Assembly: GCF_029338555.1 (NCBI RefSeq) | Contig: NZ_CP119990.1 | Location: 1 to 64,000 of the forward strand | DNA length: 64,000 nt | Direction of reading: 5' to 3' | Source: Halobaculum marinum | Lineage (GTDB): Archaea; Halobacteriota; Halobacteria; Halobacteriales; Haloferacaceae | In this document: positions 1 to 8,275 of the stretch, in pieces | How the letters are laid out: the number at the start of each line of letters is the position of its first letter | Position numbering within the stretch: the stretch's first letter is position 1 | Notes under the pieces: model-generated | What the model saw: the letters and a program-made list of their open reading frames with translations, nothing else | Databases searched by the model: none | What the model was told of the DNA's origin: nothing | Program-made: the position numbers and the translations under genes

Positions 1-22
1 GTGGTCGTTGACGGCCTCGGTG

Positions 23-916
23 ATGCGCACCGAGCGGGGACTGATCGCGGGGACGTGGAGCCTCGCGCTCGGGGGTGCACTGGGGCTGGTCGTGGGCGCG
101 ACCCACGCGACCACGCTGGGACCGGTGCTCGGCGTCGACTACCCCGCCCTCGTCGGCGCGCACGCGACGCTGATGGTCTTGGGCGGCGTCCTCGGCGTCG
201 GATACGCAGGCGTGTTCAGGCTGTCGTCGATGCTCACCGGCGCGCCCGACGACCCGCGCGTCCAGCGGGTGGCCGCCGCGGTCGCGACCGTCCATCCGGC
301 GTCTGTCGGCCTGTTGGCGGGCGGACGACTGGTCGGTGTCCGGACGGTCGCGCTCGCGGGCGCCGTCGGCGTCGTGACCTGTGCGTTCGCCGCCGGTGCC
401 GTCGTCGCCCGTCGCGTGTGGGTCGGGCGCGAGTCGTCGCCCGCGACGCGACGATACGGTGTGGTCGCGGTCGCGCTCCCGGCGTGGGGGGCCACCGCCG
501 GCGCTCGGTGGGCCGCCGACCCCCTCGCTCGCACCGCGGTCCTCGGGGGGCGGGCCGCCGAGCCGCTGCTGTGGGGCGCCGTGGTCTGTCTCGTCGTCGG
601 CTCGCTGTACCACGTCGGGCCGTTCCTCGTGTGGCTGGAGCGATACGCCGATCGACTCGGACTCGAGCCGGTCCCGACCGTCGATGATCTGTACGACGAC
701 CGCGTCGCGCGCGTCGACGGCGCCGCACTGGTCGTCGGGGTGGCGGCCCTCACGGCTGCCGCGGCGGACGCACCGTGGGCGACGACGCTCGGCGCGGTCG
801 GCGCCGCTGTGCTCGTCGTCGCCGCTGCGGGCGTCTGCGCCAACCTCGTGCGGGTCGTCCACCTGCACGCGCCGTGGACGGTCGCGGAGGTGATGGTGGG
901 CGGGACTCCCGAGTAG
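23..916 (+). CDS. multi-pass membrane protein of the denitrification block, function unassigned
   Basis: A protein of about 297 residues that is almost wholly hydrophobic, with roughly eight predicted membrane segments. A conserved-looking His lies in the segment GAHATLMVLGG and another in YHVGPFLVWLERY. Such His-bearing helices recall NnrS-like and heme-copper-oxidase-like membrane proteins seen near nitric oxide genes, but I cannot assign a family. I chose the ATG at 23 because MRTERGLIAG begins just before the first membrane helix. An in-frame TTG lies at 8 and the frame is open to the window edge, so an upstream start is possible. It converges on the CGCGG gene at 962-1288. Confidence 0.6.
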   Translation: MRTERGLIAGTWSLALGGALGLVVGATHATTLGPVLGVDYPALVGAHATLMVLGGVLGVGYAGVFRLSSMLTGAPDDPRVQRVAAAVATVHPASVGLLAGGRLVGVRTVALAGAVGVVTCAFAAGAVVARRVWVGRESSPATRRYGVVAVALPAWGATAGARWAADPLARTAVLGGRAAEPLLWGAVVCLVVGSLYHVGPFLVWLERYADRLGLEPVPTVDDLYDDRVARVDGAALVVGVAALTAAAADAPWATTLGAVGAAVLVVAAAGVCANLVRVVHLHAPWTVAEVMVGGTPE

Positions 917-961
917 CGGTCGCGGAGCACCGCGGCTTGGGACCGGGAGGCTCGCCCGCGA

Positions 962-1288
962 CTACGACTCCTTCGTGACGCGGGTCACGTAGCCGCCACA
1001 GCCGCAGCGGTCGACGAAGGTCCAGTCCACGTCGTCGCCGAAGCGATCGCTCAGCGCGGGGTAGAGGTACGTCTCCGGGTGGCCGAGGTCGCCGTGGGTG
1101 ACGAGGTTGACGTGGACGCCGACGGTCGTCCGCTCGACGGCGTCTATCGCTTCCTCGCACACGAGCGCCTCGTCGTCGGCGTGGCGCGGCTCCTCCAGTT
1201 TCGCCGACCACGACGTGTCGTGGCGCTCGTCGTCGTCGCTGTCCGTGTGCGGGTCCGCTCCGGTCGCGGCGTCGGTGTTCGCCGTCAT
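962..1288 (-). CDS. CGCGG-tail protein, candidate radical-SAM-modified peptide
   Basis: A 108-residue protein with an acidic, disordered N-terminus (residues 1-35) and a compact C-terminal half ending in DRCGCGGYVTRVTKES, with Cys95 and Cys97 inside CGCGG. Haloarchaea have a family annotated as 'CGCGG family putative rSAM-modified RiPP protein', and this matches the name-giving motif. Two radical-SAM/SPASM enzymes lie 6-8 kb away in the same denitrification block, which fits a modifying partner, although pairing is inferred. A CGAA-N4-TTCG palindrome at 1328-1339 lies 40 bp upstream. The alternative is a small metal-binding protein that uses the Cys pair directly. Confidence 0.7.
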   Translation of the reverse strand: MTANTDAATGADPHTDSDDDERHDTSWSAKLEEPRHADDEALVCEEAIDAVERTTVGVHVNLVTHGDLGHPETYLYPALSDRFGDDVDWTFVDRCGCGGYVTRVTKES

Positions 1289-1327
1289 CGGTCGACCGTA
1301 CGACCGCCCGACCCGTCGGCGCTTCCC

Positions 1328-1339
1328 CGAACGTCTTCG
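1328..1339. promoter_or_regulatory. CGAA-N4-TTCG palindrome upstream of the CGCGG gene
   Basis: The sequence CGAACGTCTTCG is an interrupted palindrome of form CGAA-N4-TTCG, 40 bp upstream of the start at 1288. The same form recurs upstream of norB and of the MoaD-like gene, and near-perfectly upstream of nirK. Probably an operator for a denitrification regulator such as the haloarchaeal NarO; the regulator itself is not in the window. Confidence 0.45.
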
Positions 1340-1373
1340 CTCGCGGCGGAGCGCGAGACCGACCGGCGGTCGG

Positions 1374-1405
1374 CCAGTCGGTCAGTCGGCCAGTCGGCCA
1401 GTCGG
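1374..1405. repeat. four-copy 8-bp tandem repeat (CCAGTCGG)
   Basis: Four consecutive 8-bp units, three CCAGTCGG and one TCAGTCGG, in the gap between nirK and the CGCGG gene. No gene covers it and no function is evident. It may be a slippage microsatellite. Confidence 0.6.
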
Positions 1406-1541
1406 GGAAGCGGCCCCGACGGCGGTGGGTGGGCTACCGGACGGGTGCAGAACGGAGGCGCGAAGAGACCGCGAGGAGTTTGCGGGCGATGCCTGCGATC
1501 GGTCGTGGGCACCGGTCGGGCCGTGCAGGAGCCGGCGCGAG

Positions 1542-2648
1542 TCAGTACATCGGCCCTTCCTCGTCTTCGGCTGCGGGCGTGTTGGGACTGGGGTCGAACA
1601 CGTCGGGCTTCTCCTCGCCCTCGACCGTGATGACGCCCATCATCCCCTTGCGGGCGACCCGCGACAGTGCGTGGTCGACGAGCTTCACGTGCTCGGGCAC
1701 CGGGAAGTCGAGGGTGCCGACCATACAGCTCCCCGGCGGCACGTTCACCGTCTGGAGGTACTGCTCGGCGCGCCCCGCGAGGCCGCCGTCGCGGTACGCC
1801 TCTGTCCAGACGTTGCCGATGGGGTGGAAGTTGCTGTTGAGGTTCGGCCCGCCCGTCACCATGAACACGCGGGCGGTCTCGCCGGTCTTCGCGGTGGGGG
1901 TGCCGAAGCCGTCGGGCGTGATGGCGTACTTCTGGCCGTTGAGGAGGACGTACGTCGGGTCCTCCGCCTTCATCGCCTCCATGTCGAAGCTGTGGCGCCC
2001 CTTCTCGCCGGCGGCCTTGTCGGTGTACAGCTCGTGCTGGCCGAAGTAGAACTCGCGGTCGACCTCCGGCAGACCCTCCTCCGGTTCGACGAGGATCATT
2101 CCGAACATGCCCGACGCGATGTGGTAGTCGAGGTTCGGGACCGCACAGTGGTAGATGTAGGCGCCGGGGTACCGCGCTTGGAACTCCATGGCGTTCTCCT
2201 TGCCGGGGGCGGCGTTCGTCGCGATTGCGCCGCCGGCGGTGCCGTAAACGGCGTGGAAGTCGACGTTGTGCGGCATCGCGTTCGACGAGGCGTTCTTCAA
2301 GTTGAACTTCACCGTGTCCCCCCGACGGACACGGATCATCGGGCCCGGGATCTGCCCGTCGAACGTCATGTAGTCGTACACGACGCCGTCCTCGACTTCC
2401 GCGCGGACCTCCTTGGCCGTCAACTCCACCTCGACGGTCTTCGGCTCGTCACGATCGATCGGATCCGGGATGTCCGTGGGGTCGGCCGCGACGCGGTTCG
2501 TCGTCGGCTTCCCGCTCTGTCGCTCGGTCGTCTTGCGAGCGGTCTCGGTCTCACTATCGGTCGGCGCACGGCCCGAACATCCAGCGAGCGCGGTCCCGCC
2601 GGCGCCCGCGCCGATCGCCTTCAGCGTCGTGCGTCGGGTTTGTGGCAT
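1542..2648 (-). CDS. nirK: copper-containing nitrite reductase
   Basis: Reduces nitrite to nitric oxide, the committed step of denitrification, on the outer face of the membrane. The 368-residue protein starts with a Tat-type lipoprotein signal (TRRTTLKAIGAG, lipobox Cys24). The cupredoxin ligands are all present: type 1 copper His127, Cys168, His176 and Met181; type 2 copper His132, His167 and His326; catalytic Asp130 and His275 (SNFHPIG). I used ATG 2648, which puts the twin Arg near the N-terminus, rather than a longer ORF start. Electrons probably come from the halocyanin at 8680. The next gene upstream on the same strand is the unknown 2870-4033. A gap of about 220 bp with a palindrome at 2729 suggests nirK has its own promoter. 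Confidence 0.97.
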   Translation of the reverse strand: MPQTRRTTLKAIGAGAGGTALAGCSGRAPTDSETETARKTTERQSGKPTTNRVAADPTDIPDPIDRDEPKTVEVELTAKEVRAEVEDGVVYDYMTFDGQIPGPMIRVRRGDTVKFNLKNASSNAMPHNVDFHAVYGTAGGAIATNAAPGKENAMEFQARYPGAYIYHCAVPNLDYHIASGMFGMILVEPEEGLPEVDREFYFGQHELYTDKAAGEKGRHSFDMEAMKAEDPTYVLLNGQKYAITPDGFGTPTAKTGETARVFMVTGGPNLNSNFHPIGNVWTEAYRDGGLAGRAEQYLQTVNVPPGSCMVGTLDFPVPEHVKLVDHALSRVARKGMMGVITVEGEEKPDVFDPSPNTPAAEDEEGPMY

Positions 2649-2728
2649 CAGTTGGCACCTCGCGTTTGCGTGTTGGGACACGACCCCCATCAAGCGGCGT
2701 CGCGGTTTTCGATCGCGGGGGACCGCGA

Positions 2729-2740
2729 CGAACACGTTCA
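2729..2740. promoter_or_regulatory. CGAACACGTTC palindrome upstream of nirK
   Basis: CGAACACGTTCA, one mismatch from the CGAA-N4-TTCG form, lies 81 bp upstream of the nirK start. The inner ten bases GAACACGTTC are identical to the sites before norB and the MoaD-like gene. Inferred operator for anaerobic or denitrification control. Confidence 0.5.
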
Positions 2741-2869
2741 CGGGTGCTGAAAAGGCGACACCAAGGAGCGGCGTCGCTCACGCCCGCTACACGGGCCGTC
2801 ACCGATTCGCGCCCAGCCCTTCGGACGAGGGGCCGTGCCCCCCGTCTGACCGGCGGGCCGACCACGGAC

Positions 2870-4033
2870 TCACAGCCCGAGTCCGGTACTGTACTCCAAC
2901 GTTCCGAACCCGGTCCCCATCGACTCGGCGTCTATCGGCGTGCCGCCGACGGTTCCCGTGAGGCCGGCCATCCGGAACATGAACTCGTTGTAACTCCAGT
3001 GCGAGGTGACCCGGCCGCCGAGTCGCGGGCGGTCGAGCCAGTTTCTCGCGTGGCCGTACGTCTGAGCGACGAACCGGACGTAGTCGCCCGCCTCGTTCTC
3101 GACGCGAACGTCGAAGTCGGGGTGTTCGCCGGTGCCGAGCAGCGGTTCGACGGTGATGCGATCGAACTCGACCTGTCCCTCGCCCGAACCCCAGTTCCAG
3201 AAGCCGGTCTGTCGTAGTGGGATCGTCAGTCGTTCGAGTGTGTTCGACGAAGAGAAGCCGTATCCGCGCCGGAACAGGTGGGGGCCGACGAACGGCACCA
3301 ACACCGAGAAGGAGGTTCCGTCCGGGAAGATGGCCCAGATCCACTTCCACGGCATCAGCGGGACGTCGAAGCACACGCGCTGGAAGTAACACGACCCCGA
3401 CAGCGTCTCGGGGCCGTCGGGCAGGTCGAACTCCCCCTCGAACTCCATCTGGCGCCACGCGACGACCTCGGCGCCACCCAACGGGGTGTCCACGTCCAGG
3501 GACGTGTGGGGCGAGGTCATCTTCGAGTCGAGGGCACCCCACGCCTCGAACTCCGCCTCGGCGTCGTCGCCGACGACGTGGGCCCGCAGTCCGAGGGAGT
3601 CGTCGTCGGAGAGCGCCGTCAGTTCGCTTCCGCGCCTGGTGCCGTCTTCGCCCTCTGCCCACGCGTCGAGGCGCTGGTCCTCGCGGGACAGCACCGCCTC
3701 CGCTGGCTGCCTGACGACGTGGTCGTGGACCACGTCCTCGTCGCCGGCCCACCCGACCGTCGTCGCGTCGAACCGGTCCACGCCGTCGGTGACGGATCGG
3801 TCGGCGTCCATCCCACCCGGCGGCAGGTCGTTCACGCGGGACTGGTCACCCACGCAGGCGGCGACCGAGAACATGAGCTGTCGCGGCCCGTACCCCTCTT
3901 CGCCCTCCGGGAACAGGAGGAAGAACCACCACGAGGACGACGTCGCGTTCTGTCGCTCGGGGTTCTGCCACCAGATCTTCTCGAACGCACGCCGGTGGTC
4001 GGGGAGCGACCTGTCCGCGAAGGCGTCGGTCAT
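2870..4033 (-). CDS. conserved-looking cytoplasmic protein between nirK and norB, unknown function
   Basis: A 387-residue protein rich in Trp, Phe and Gly, beginning MTDAFADRSLPDHRRAFEK. No signal peptide or membrane helix is seen, so it is probably cytoplasmic. The many aromatic beta-strand-like segments (WKWIWAIFPDG, GFWNWGSGEG, GRVTSHWSYNEF) suggest a beta-barrel or lipocalin-like fold of the kind seen in carotenoid-hydratase or AttH relatives, but this is only an impression. I do not recognise the family. ATG 4033 was chosen over an upstream codon at 4105 because composition becomes typical there. Its place between nirK and norB on the same strand suggests a role in nitrite or NO metabolism. 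Confidence 0.75.
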   Translation of the reverse strand: MTDAFADRSLPDHRRAFEKIWWQNPERQNATSSSWWFFLLFPEGEEGYGPRQLMFSVAACVGDQSRVNDLPPGGMDADRSVTDGVDRFDATTVGWAGDEDVVHDHVVRQPAEAVLSREDQRLDAWAEGEDGTRRGSELTALSDDDSLGLRAHVVGDDAEAEFEAWGALDSKMTSPHTSLDVDTPLGGAEVVAWRQMEFEGEFDLPDGPETLSGSCYFQRVCFDVPLMPWKWIWAIFPDGTSFSVLVPFVGPHLFRRGYGFSSSNTLERLTIPLRQTGFWNWGSGEGQVEFDRITVEPLLGTGEHPDFDVRVENEAGDYVRFVAQTYGHARNWLDRPRLGGRVTSHWSYNEFMFRMAGLTGTVGGTPIDAESMGTGFGTLEYSTGLGL

Positions 4034-4175
4034 TGGTGTCCCTCCCGCTGGGCCGGTCAAATAAGCCGCACATCGGTCGCCGGTGTCTCGTCGGCGCCCC
4101 GACACAACGAGGCAACTCCAGTCTTCGCAGGGGCGCCCGGACCCGGTGTCCCGCCACGGCGAGGCGCCGTGGCGG

Positions 4176-6461
4176 TCAGTCGTCGCTCAAGAACGCCCGC
4201 ACAGCGCCGGTGGTGACGACGCTGTCGGCGTCGTCGGCCACGCGGCGCGTGCGGAGCTTCGCGGCCACGTCGTACGCGAACAGCGCCGTGCCCGCGATGA
4301 TCATCGTGTCACCGGGGAGGCGCGCCCAGAACAGCGTCTGGACGAGCGGGCGCTCGTAGAACGCCAGCGAGCGCGCGGCGTCGTACGTCCCGGTGAACGC
4401 CACCTCCAGTTGGAGGAAACCGACTGGGAGCACCGAGACGAACACCATCAGCGCGAGGCCGACGTTCCACAGCCAGAACGCCCAGCGGAGGCGACGACCG
4501 CTCCAGTCGCGGATCGTGAAGCGGAGCACGTACGTCGCCATGCCGAGGGCGAGGAATCCGAACGCGCCGAACATCGCCGCGTGGGCGTGACCCACCGTGA
4601 GGTACGTGCCGTGCTCGTAGTAGTTGATCAGCGGGAGGTTGATGAAGAAGCCGAGCACGCCGGCGCCGACGAAGTTCCACAGCCCCGACGCGATGATGAA
4701 CATGAACGGCAGGGTGTACGGGAACGACTCGCCGCTGGTCGCGAGCGCGCGGTACTCGTTGAGCGCCTCCAGCAGGATGACGACCAGCGGGATCAGTTCC
4801 AGCGTCGAGAACACGCTGCCGATTGGGATCCACAGGTCGGGCATCCCGATCCACCAGTAGTGGTGGCTGACGCCGATGACGCCCGACCCCATCACGAGCA
4901 GCGCCTCGACCATCACGGCCTTCTCGGCCGACCGGCGCCGCAAGAGGTTCATCGACACCAGCGTCATGCCGACGACGGCGACGATGAAGAACTCGAAGGC
5001 GCCCTCGACCCACATGTGGACGACCCACCAGCGCCAGAACTCCGTCACCGCGATGTTCGTCTGCGGCGTGAACATGAACCCCGCGGTGAACAGGAGGGCG
5101 ATCGATCCACCCGCGTACAGGATCATGTGGGCGAGCCCGTACGGCTCCTCGCGGTCGAGCAGCGGCTTCAGACCGCGGGCCGCGAGGTACGCCCAGCCGA
5201 GGAAGCCCGCGAGCAGGCCCACCTGCCACAGTTTCCCGACTTCGAGGTACTCCAAGCCCTCGTTGCCGAGGATCCACCAGAGGTCGCCGTCGATGTAGCC
5301 GTGCGAACCGAGCCAGATGCCCGTCAGCCCGCCGACGGCGACGACGACCAGGGCGACGAGCAGCCCCTTCACGTAGCGCGCCTGGTTCGACGGCTCGTAG
5401 CCGGTGAGCAGCGGCGGGAGGAACAACCCGGCCCCGAGCCACAGCGTCGCTATCCACAGGATACCGAGGTCGATGTGCCACGTCTTCGCCATCGCGAACG
5501 GGAGCAGTTGGAGGATGTCGACCCCGAGGATCGACTCGACGCCGAAGAACGCGTGGCGCTCGATGTAGAAGTGCGCGAGGAGGCCCCCGAGCAACGTCTG
5601 TGCGAGGAACAACAGTGCCGCGACGGGGACGAACCACAGCGCGGCAGACTGGCTGGGTAGCAGGTCGACGTCGTCGGGATGTGGCACGTCGACCCCCTCG
5701 GTCGACGGCTCGGGGAGGTCGATCGACTTGTACAGCCACACGCCGATCCCCGCGCCGGCGACGAGCAGCACCATCGCGACGACGCTCCACGTCATCGCCG
5801 AGGCACCCGGCGTGTTGCCCGCAGCGGGCTGGTACGGCCAATCGTTCGTGAAACTGTGGTCGGCGCCCGGACGGTCGGTGTGCGAGAACCACGCGGTCCA
5901 CAGCGCGAAGTCGGCGAAGCGACGGGCGTCTTCCTCGCTGTCGATCATGTTCGCGGGGACGCCGCGCTCGTTCGACCCCTCGTGGTAGCGCTCGACGTAC
6001 GTCTCGCGCACCTGCTGGTGGGCATACGCCTCGGCGGCCGAGTGCTCGATGGTGCCGTCACCCGGCGTGCCGTCGGACAGTTCGTTCTCGACGGTCGCGT
6101 CGACCGACGCCTGTTCCTCGTCGGTGAGGTCGGCGTACGACTCCCCGTAGCGCTCCTCGGCGTAGTACGTCCGCATCGCGTCGACCTTGAGGTCCAGCGC
6201 GTCAGCCGTGTAGTCCGGCCCGAAGTACGCACCGTTGCCGAGGATCGACCCGTGGTTCATCAGGCCGTCCCGCTGGAACGCCGCCTTGCCGTCTTGGATC
6301 TGTGCTTCAGTGGCAATCGTCTCGCCGTCGGGGCCGACGACCCGGTCTGGGATCGGCGGCGCCTCCTGGTACGCGAGGTACGCCCCCGCGCCCATCACGA
6401 CGAGGTTGACGACGAAGGCGACGACCAGCGCCTTCGCCAGAGATCGTCTGGTCACTCGCAT
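4176..6461 (-). CDS. norB: quinol-dependent nitric oxide reductase (qNor)
   Basis: Reduces two NO to N2O in the membrane using quinol, removing the NO made by NirK. The 761 residues match the usual qNor length. There is an N-terminal helix, then an extended periplasmic domain (about residues 40-215) fused to a 12-helix NorB core. Core motifs with heme and FeB histidines include AKTWHIDLG, WVVHMWVEGAFEFF, SHHYWWIG and TVGHAHAAMFGAFG. The fused extra domain marks it as the single-subunit type, with no separate NorC. ATG 6461 places MRVTRRSLAKALVV directly before the first helix. A perfect CGAA-N4-TTCG palindrome lies 68 bp upstream. Confidence 0.95.
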   Translation of the reverse strand: MRVTRRSLAKALVVAFVVNLVVMGAGAYLAYQEAPPIPDRVVGPDGETIATEAQIQDGKAAFQRDGLMNHGSILGNGAYFGPDYTADALDLKVDAMRTYYAEERYGESYADLTDEEQASVDATVENELSDGTPGDGTIEHSAAEAYAHQQVRETYVERYHEGSNERGVPANMIDSEEDARRFADFALWTAWFSHTDRPGADHSFTNDWPYQPAAGNTPGASAMTWSVVAMVLLVAGAGIGVWLYKSIDLPEPSTEGVDVPHPDDVDLLPSQSAALWFVPVAALLFLAQTLLGGLLAHFYIERHAFFGVESILGVDILQLLPFAMAKTWHIDLGILWIATLWLGAGLFLPPLLTGYEPSNQARYVKGLLVALVVVAVGGLTGIWLGSHGYIDGDLWWILGNEGLEYLEVGKLWQVGLLAGFLGWAYLAARGLKPLLDREEPYGLAHMILYAGGSIALLFTAGFMFTPQTNIAVTEFWRWWVVHMWVEGAFEFFIVAVVGMTLVSMNLLRRRSAEKAVMVEALLVMGSGVIGVSHHYWWIGMPDLWIPIGSVFSTLELIPLVVILLEALNEYRALATSGESFPYTLPFMFIIASGLWNFVGAGVLGFFINLPLINYYEHGTYLTVGHAHAAMFGAFGFLALGMATYVLRFTIRDWSGRRLRWAFWLWNVGLALMVFVSVLPVGFLQLEVAFTGTYDAARSLAFYERPLVQTLFWARLPGDTMIIAGTALFAYDVAAKLRTRRVADDADSVVTTGAVRAFLSDD

Positions 6462-6528
6462 GCAGTCGACGGTAGCCAGCCCCGACCCTTCAGCCACCGA
6501 CGGCGTTCCCCGCTCCCGAGGGCCGGCG

Positions 6529-6540
6529 CGAACACGTTCG
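6529..6540. promoter_or_regulatory. CGAACACGTTCG palindrome upstream of norB
   Basis: A perfect 12-bp palindrome 68 bp upstream of the norB start, between norB and the MoaD-like gene. It is identical to the site at 7010-7021. Inferred denitrification operator. Confidence 0.55.
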
Positions 6541-6563
6541 GGGGCGTATCCCCGGCGGCAGCC

Positions 6564-6971
6564 CTAACAGCAGAACATGAACGGGTACATGAGCGCGACG
6601 CGGTCGCCGTCGGACAGTTCCGTGTCGAAGCCGTCGAGTTGTTCGTTGAAGCGGCCGTTCACGCAGATCCGAGCGTACCGCCGGGTGCGCTCACCCTCGG
6701 GGTTCGCACGGAAGTCCGCCGGGAGTGTCTCTGGGGCGGGTGCCCACCCAGGGGCGACGGCGTCCTCGGGCGTCTCCGCGATGAGCAGGTCGGCCACGTC
6801 GTACTCGTCGAGGAACGCGTCGAGGAACTCCCGCAGCGTCGTCCCCTCGAAGGAGAACTCGAAGCGCGAGGTGGGTAACGCGTCGTACAGGCGGCCTGTG
6901 CCGCGGACCTCGACGGTCGTGACGGCGCGCTCGTCGGGCGATTCCGTAGGCTCCGGCGTCACAGAGCTCAT
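6564..6971 (-). CDS. MoaD/ThiS-like beta-grasp protein with Cys-Cys C-terminus
   Basis: A 135-residue protein whose region 18-135 looks like a MoaD/ThiS ubiquitin-like fold: VEVRGTGRLYDALP, TTLREFLDAF and the closing strand GDRVALMYPFM. True sulfur carriers and archaeal SAMP modifiers end in Gly-Gly. This one ends in Met-Phe-Cys-Cys. It therefore cannot be adenylated in the normal way, and a role in metal or cofactor binding or as a modified substrate is more likely. The loop at 66-98 is longer than in plain MoaD. ATG 6971 was chosen because a palindrome at 7010 marks the promoter. Neighbours are norB and a radical-SAM/SPASM gene, both on the same strand. Confidence 0.75.
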   Translation of the reverse strand: MSSVTPEPTESPDERAVTTVEVRGTGRLYDALPTSRFEFSFEGTTLREFLDAFLDEYDVADLLIAETPEDAVAPGWAPAPETLPADFRANPEGERTRRYARICVNGRFNEQLDGFDTELSDGDRVALMYPFMFCC

Positions 6972-7009
6972 ACGTACTCGTACGGGCGGAGCCTCCGTGG
7001 CGTTGACCC

Positions 7010-7021
7010 CGAACACGTTCG
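7010..7021. promoter_or_regulatory. CGAACACGTTCG palindrome upstream of the MoaD-like gene
   Basis: A perfect 12-bp palindrome 39 bp upstream of the start at 6971, identical to the norB site. It indicates that the beta-grasp gene has its own promoter under the same control. Confidence 0.55.
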
Positions 7022-7057
7022 TCAGCAGAGAGACGTGGCGGCGACCGACCCGAGTCG

Positions 7058-8275
7058 TCAGTCGGCCGACGACGGCGCTCCACCCGTGTCGGGGTCGACC
7101 GCGTCGACGCCGCGCTCCTCGGGCGTCAGGTAGCACTGGGGATCTGGCGCCTCAAACTCACCCTCGACCGTGAGCGCACGGAGCCGACTCGAGCCGTGAC
7201 AGACGTCGCTGTACGCGCACTCCCGGCACTGCTCGCCGAGGCTGTCCGGTCGGTCCCGCAGGCGCCGGAGGAGCGGGTTCGACTCGTCGTCCCAGATGGC
7301 GCCGAACGAGCGGTCGCGGACGTTCCCCAGCGCGTACGACTGCCAGAACTGCGTGGCGTGGACGTTCCCCTGGTAGTCGATGTCGGCGATGCGCTCGCCG
7401 GCGGGGTCGCCGCCGTTGGTCGCGAGATAGCGGCGCACGTGCTCGGCCCGCTCGGGGCCGAACTCTCGGCGTGCGTACTCGACGAGGTAGGCGGAGTCGC
7501 AGTAGTTGCCCACGAGGAGCGTCTCGATCTCTTCACCCGCCTCGTGGTACTCGCGGGTGAGGTCGATCAAGCGCTCGACGGCGTCGCGGCGGCGCTCGGG
7601 CGACAGGTCCGCGTCCGGCACGCCCCGACCGCCGTACGCGAGGTGGTAGAAGCAGAAGCGGTCGACGCCGACGTCGGTGAGGAGGTCGACGACCGCCTCC
7701 ATGTCGGGAACGGTGTCCTCGGTGACGGTGTAGCGGAGGCCGGTCTTCAGCCCCACGTCGAGACACGCCTCGATGCCGTCGACGGCGGCGTCGAACGCGC
7801 CCTCGCGACCGCGGAACGCGTCGTTCACCTCGCGGCGCCCGTCGACGGAGATGCCGGCGTACGCCAACCCCGCGTCGCGGAGGTCGCGGGCGCGCTCACG
7901 CGTGAGGAGTGTCCCGTTGGTCGACAGCACCGCCCGGAGGCCGGCGTCGGTCGCGTGGGCGACCAACTCCGTCAGGTCGTCGCGCACGAGCGGCTCTCCG
8001 CCCGAGAACAGGACGACCGGCACGCCGTAGTCGGCGAGTTCGTCGAGCATCGCCTTCGCCTCGGCGGTGGTGAACTCCCCCGGGGCCGCACCCGTCTCCG
8101 CACCCGCGTAGCAGTGGGCACACGCGAGGTTGCACCGCTTCGTGCCGTTCCACACGACGACTGGGTGCCGCTGTTTGTGCTCGCGGATCTGCTCGGCCTC
8201 ACTGTCGACGTCGCCGTAGCGGAGTCCGTCTCCCTCCGCGTCGAGGTCGTACAGCAGTTTGCTGAGTGAGATCAC
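7058..8275 (-). CDS. radical SAM/SPASM-domain enzyme
   Basis: A 405-residue protein with the radical-SAM cluster motif CNLACAHC (Cys48, Cys52, Cys55), the SAM-binding FSGGEP segment and a C-terminal SPASM-type region with Cys350, Cys353, Cys359 and Cys381. It belongs to the broad group holding NirJ, AhbC/AhbD and peptide-maturing enzymes. In haloarchaea such genes beside nirK have been annotated both as heme-pathway (Ahb) enzymes and as peptide modifiers. The sequence alone does not decide. A copper NirK needs no heme d1, so NirJ is unlikely, while NorB does need heme. Its ATG overlaps the stop of 8272-8580 by four bases (ATGA), so the two are translationally coupled. Confidence 0.85.
   Translation of the reverse strand: MISLSKLLYDLDAEGDGLRYGDVDSEAEQIREHKQRHPVVVWNGTKRCNLACAHCYAGAETGAAPGEFTTAEAKAMLDELADYGVPVVLFSGGEPLVRDDLTELVAHATDAGLRAVLSTNGTLLTRERARDLRDAGLAYAGISVDGRREVNDAFRGREGAFDAAVDGIEACLDVGLKTGLRYTVTEDTVPDMEAVVDLLTDVGVDRFCFYHLAYGGRGVPDADLSPERRRDAVERLIDLTREYHEAGEEIETLLVGNYCDSAYLVEYARREFGPERAEHVRRYLATNGGDPAGERIADIDYQGNVHATQFWQSYALGNVRDRSFGAIWDDESNPLLRRLRDRPDSLGEQCRECAYSDVCHGSSRLRALTVEGEFEAPDPQCYLTPEERGVDAVDPDTGGAPSSAD

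Noticed and set aside
4083..5660. Long plus-strand ORF of 525 codons
   Set aside because: It lies antisense to norB, whose histidine motifs and length are unambiguous. Arg/Glu/Asp/His-rich shadow translation is typical of GC-rich DNA.
7058..8275. NirJ-type heme d1 synthesis enzyme
   Set aside because: Nitrite reduction here is by the copper enzyme NirK and no cytochrome cd1 gene is seen, so heme d1 is not needed. Ahb-like or peptide-modifying roles are more likely.
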